A model generated the notes under the pieces. The model saw nothing but the letters and a program-made list of their open reading frames with translations, did not search any database and was not told where the DNA came from. Source: Lithospermum erythrorhizon (lineage: Eukaryota; Streptophyta; Magnoliopsida; Boraginales; Boraginaceae). Taken from it: DNA of 64,000 nucleotides. The stretch covers positions 806,001 through 870,000 of the forward strand of contig JADFUC010000765.1 in NCBI GenBank assembly GCA_019722365.1, in the 5' to 3' direction. This document shows, piece after piece, positions 62,801 to 64,000 of the stretch (its first letter is position 1; each line of letters opens with the position of its first letter). The translations under genes were made by a program, and so were the position numbers.

Positions 62801-63860
62801 ATCACTCGGGGACTCAATTTCTGACTATTATTCACCAAATCAGCAGTAATTGGGAACTGCTGGTTCCCAGCACTTCCAGTTGGACCACTCCCAGAGACTA
62901 CACCCGATGGTGGAGAAGATGGAAGCCCTGATTAAAGAGTCTCATTACATCAAACTTAAGATGATATTATATAACAAATGCAAAGCTACTCCATACATTA
63001 CCTGGATATGAAATGAATATCACTTCATAATCACCAAAAAGAGAGTGATTTAGGCGCACCTTCTTTTGCAATAGTCTTGTACAAATGAACATAGCAGTAG
63101 TATTGTCAAACTTCTCTTCCAACGGAATCAAGTTGATATCGACAACACTGTTTTCAGGGGTAAGTGGGTCGGCACTAGCTCCATTTATGCTTACTTGCTT
63201 TTGATTGACATACGTACCTTCAGCGATCTCCATAGCCAAGTCACGAACTACAGGAAAGATGGCATACAGCGAAACTTGTAGTAGAAGTCTGACTTTCATA
63301 GGTAGCACACATCCACATGGAGATAAAAATACCGCTGAAGTCAGTGGTTCCACACAAATTTGACCACAATCTGCAGGATTTACATAGTACTGTGTAAAAA
63401 TTAAGCTAAATTATGGAACATGTGATAAGTAAGGCCGGCAAATAAATTTGAGAAATAAAATTGGTTGTTTATGATGAAAATGTCAATCAAACCACATTTG
63501 CATGTTACCTGGCTCTGTTGAAGGAGAGGGGGACACTGGATGAGTGCTCACCCGCCGATGACGATGATGTCGTTTTGGAAATACCATAGGAGGTCCAGGA
63601 ACAGGACCTGTAGCATTGAATACCATGTATTCCATCAATAAATATAAACCAAACCAAACCAAGCCTTATTGCATTAAATGGGGTCGGTTCCAGCACTAAA
63701 TATAATACATATATATATATCACCCCTACATTAAGCCTGCAGATACCTTGAGGTGCTGGAGAGGGAGCAGGTACAGTCGGTGAATTAACCGGGTGCCTAA
63801 GCTTCCAATCAAGTGATTCAACATGTGAAAAAAATGTTGCAGTGGTTGACATTGATCTGA
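59804..63860 (-). CDS. ALE2: receptor-like kinase of the ALE2 family, 5' part off the window, catalytic-loop segment missing
   Basis: Exons seen, in transcript order: 63747-63860, 63509-63607, 63002-63370, 62661-62927, 60910-61299, a remnant ending at 60683, and 59804-60521. Upstream exons lie beyond the window. ALE2 acts with ACR4 in epidermal specification in Arabidopsis. Extracellular part: Pro-rich stretch, KRHHRHRR, then a Cys-rich domain (CGQICVEPL, CGCVLPMKV, FPVVRDLAMEIAEGTY, LFGDYEVIFISYPG). One membrane helix (VIFVIGSSAFVLLVVCCGAI) is followed by basic residues. Kinase: FSLAELRKATDKF, LGEGGFGRVYH, the ATP-binding Lys in EVAVKLL, then SHLHG. The next part of the kinase should carry HRDFKASN and DFG; only HISTRVMGTFG remains (ending at 60683), followed normally by YVAPEYAMTGHLLVKSDVYS to the C-terminus. 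So this copy is either an inactive kinase or pseudogene, or the assembly lost about 200 bp. Confidence 0.85.
60684..60909 (-). other. site of missing kinase catalytic-loop exon
   Basis: Between the donor after SHLHG (60909) and the retained exon end (60683) there are only about 226 bp. Of these only the last 35 or so read as kinase (HISTRVMGTFG). No frame contains the expected DWDARLKIALGAARGLAYLHE, HRDFKASN or DFGLA segments, about 70 residues in related proteins. Short distances on both sides suggest an internal deletion spanning the intron acceptor and most of the exon. Confidence 0.75.
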
Positions 63861-64000
63861 CTGCAATGCAATAGGAGTTATATCTCAGCAAAGAATGAAA
63901 ATTGAAAAGACAGTATCAAATTAAAGATAAAAGGGGGGAAAACACTAGTTAAAAATAAGCATGCAGAGGTTTTGCAATATCATTTTTGGATCAGCCATTT

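Overview
The window is nuclear DNA of a flowering plant, most likely a eudicot. It is AT-rich, its genes are split by many short U-rich introns with GT..AG borders, and its genes are recognisable plant families lying among degenerate transposons. Nothing seen fixes the species. Coding models below were built by hand: I joined exons at visible splice sites and checked that reading phase closes through every gene.

Layout. 1-13.6 kb is mostly non-genic: a possible GRF-type zinc-finger relic (about 5.2 kb), short tandem duplications, and a decayed Ty1/copia-like element on the minus strand (about 7.4-11.0 kb). 14.2-17.2 kb (+) is a complete ten-exon thermospermine synthase (ACAULIS5 type) with a fresh-looking SINE in intron 4. 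18.0-19.0 kb (+) is an intronless P-class PPR gene. 20.7-25.2 kb (+) is a complete 14-exon serine carboxypeptidase-like gene (SCPL20 type). 25.2-27.9 kb holds a MITE-like repeat and a tandem repeat of about 128 bp.

27.9-51.1 kb (-) is one very large gene, the SWI/SNF chromatin-remodelling ATPase SPLAYED (SYD), which I resolve into 38 coding exons and 3410 codons plus a 5' UTR intron. It carries the most unusual structure here: a recent 1.79-kb in-gene tandem duplication near the 3' end, an older family of repeated exons around the motif LSPxNAETL, duplicated 99-nt introns that keep the reading frame open, a repeated AT-hook array, a GC-AG intron, a minisatellite in intron 1, a PIF/Harbinger element in intron 4 and a Stowaway-like MITE in intron 25.

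52.1-58.7 kb (-) is a nearly full-length but broken L1-type LINE lying upstream of SYD. 59.8-63.9 kb (-) is the 3' part of an ALE2-type receptor-like kinase gene that runs off the right edge. In this copy the exon segment for the catalytic loop and the DFG motif is absent.

The genes are independent transcription units. Several have developmental roles by family (ACL5 in xylem and stem growth, SYD in chromatin control of meristem and floral genes, ALE2 in epidermis specification), but I infer no functional cluster.
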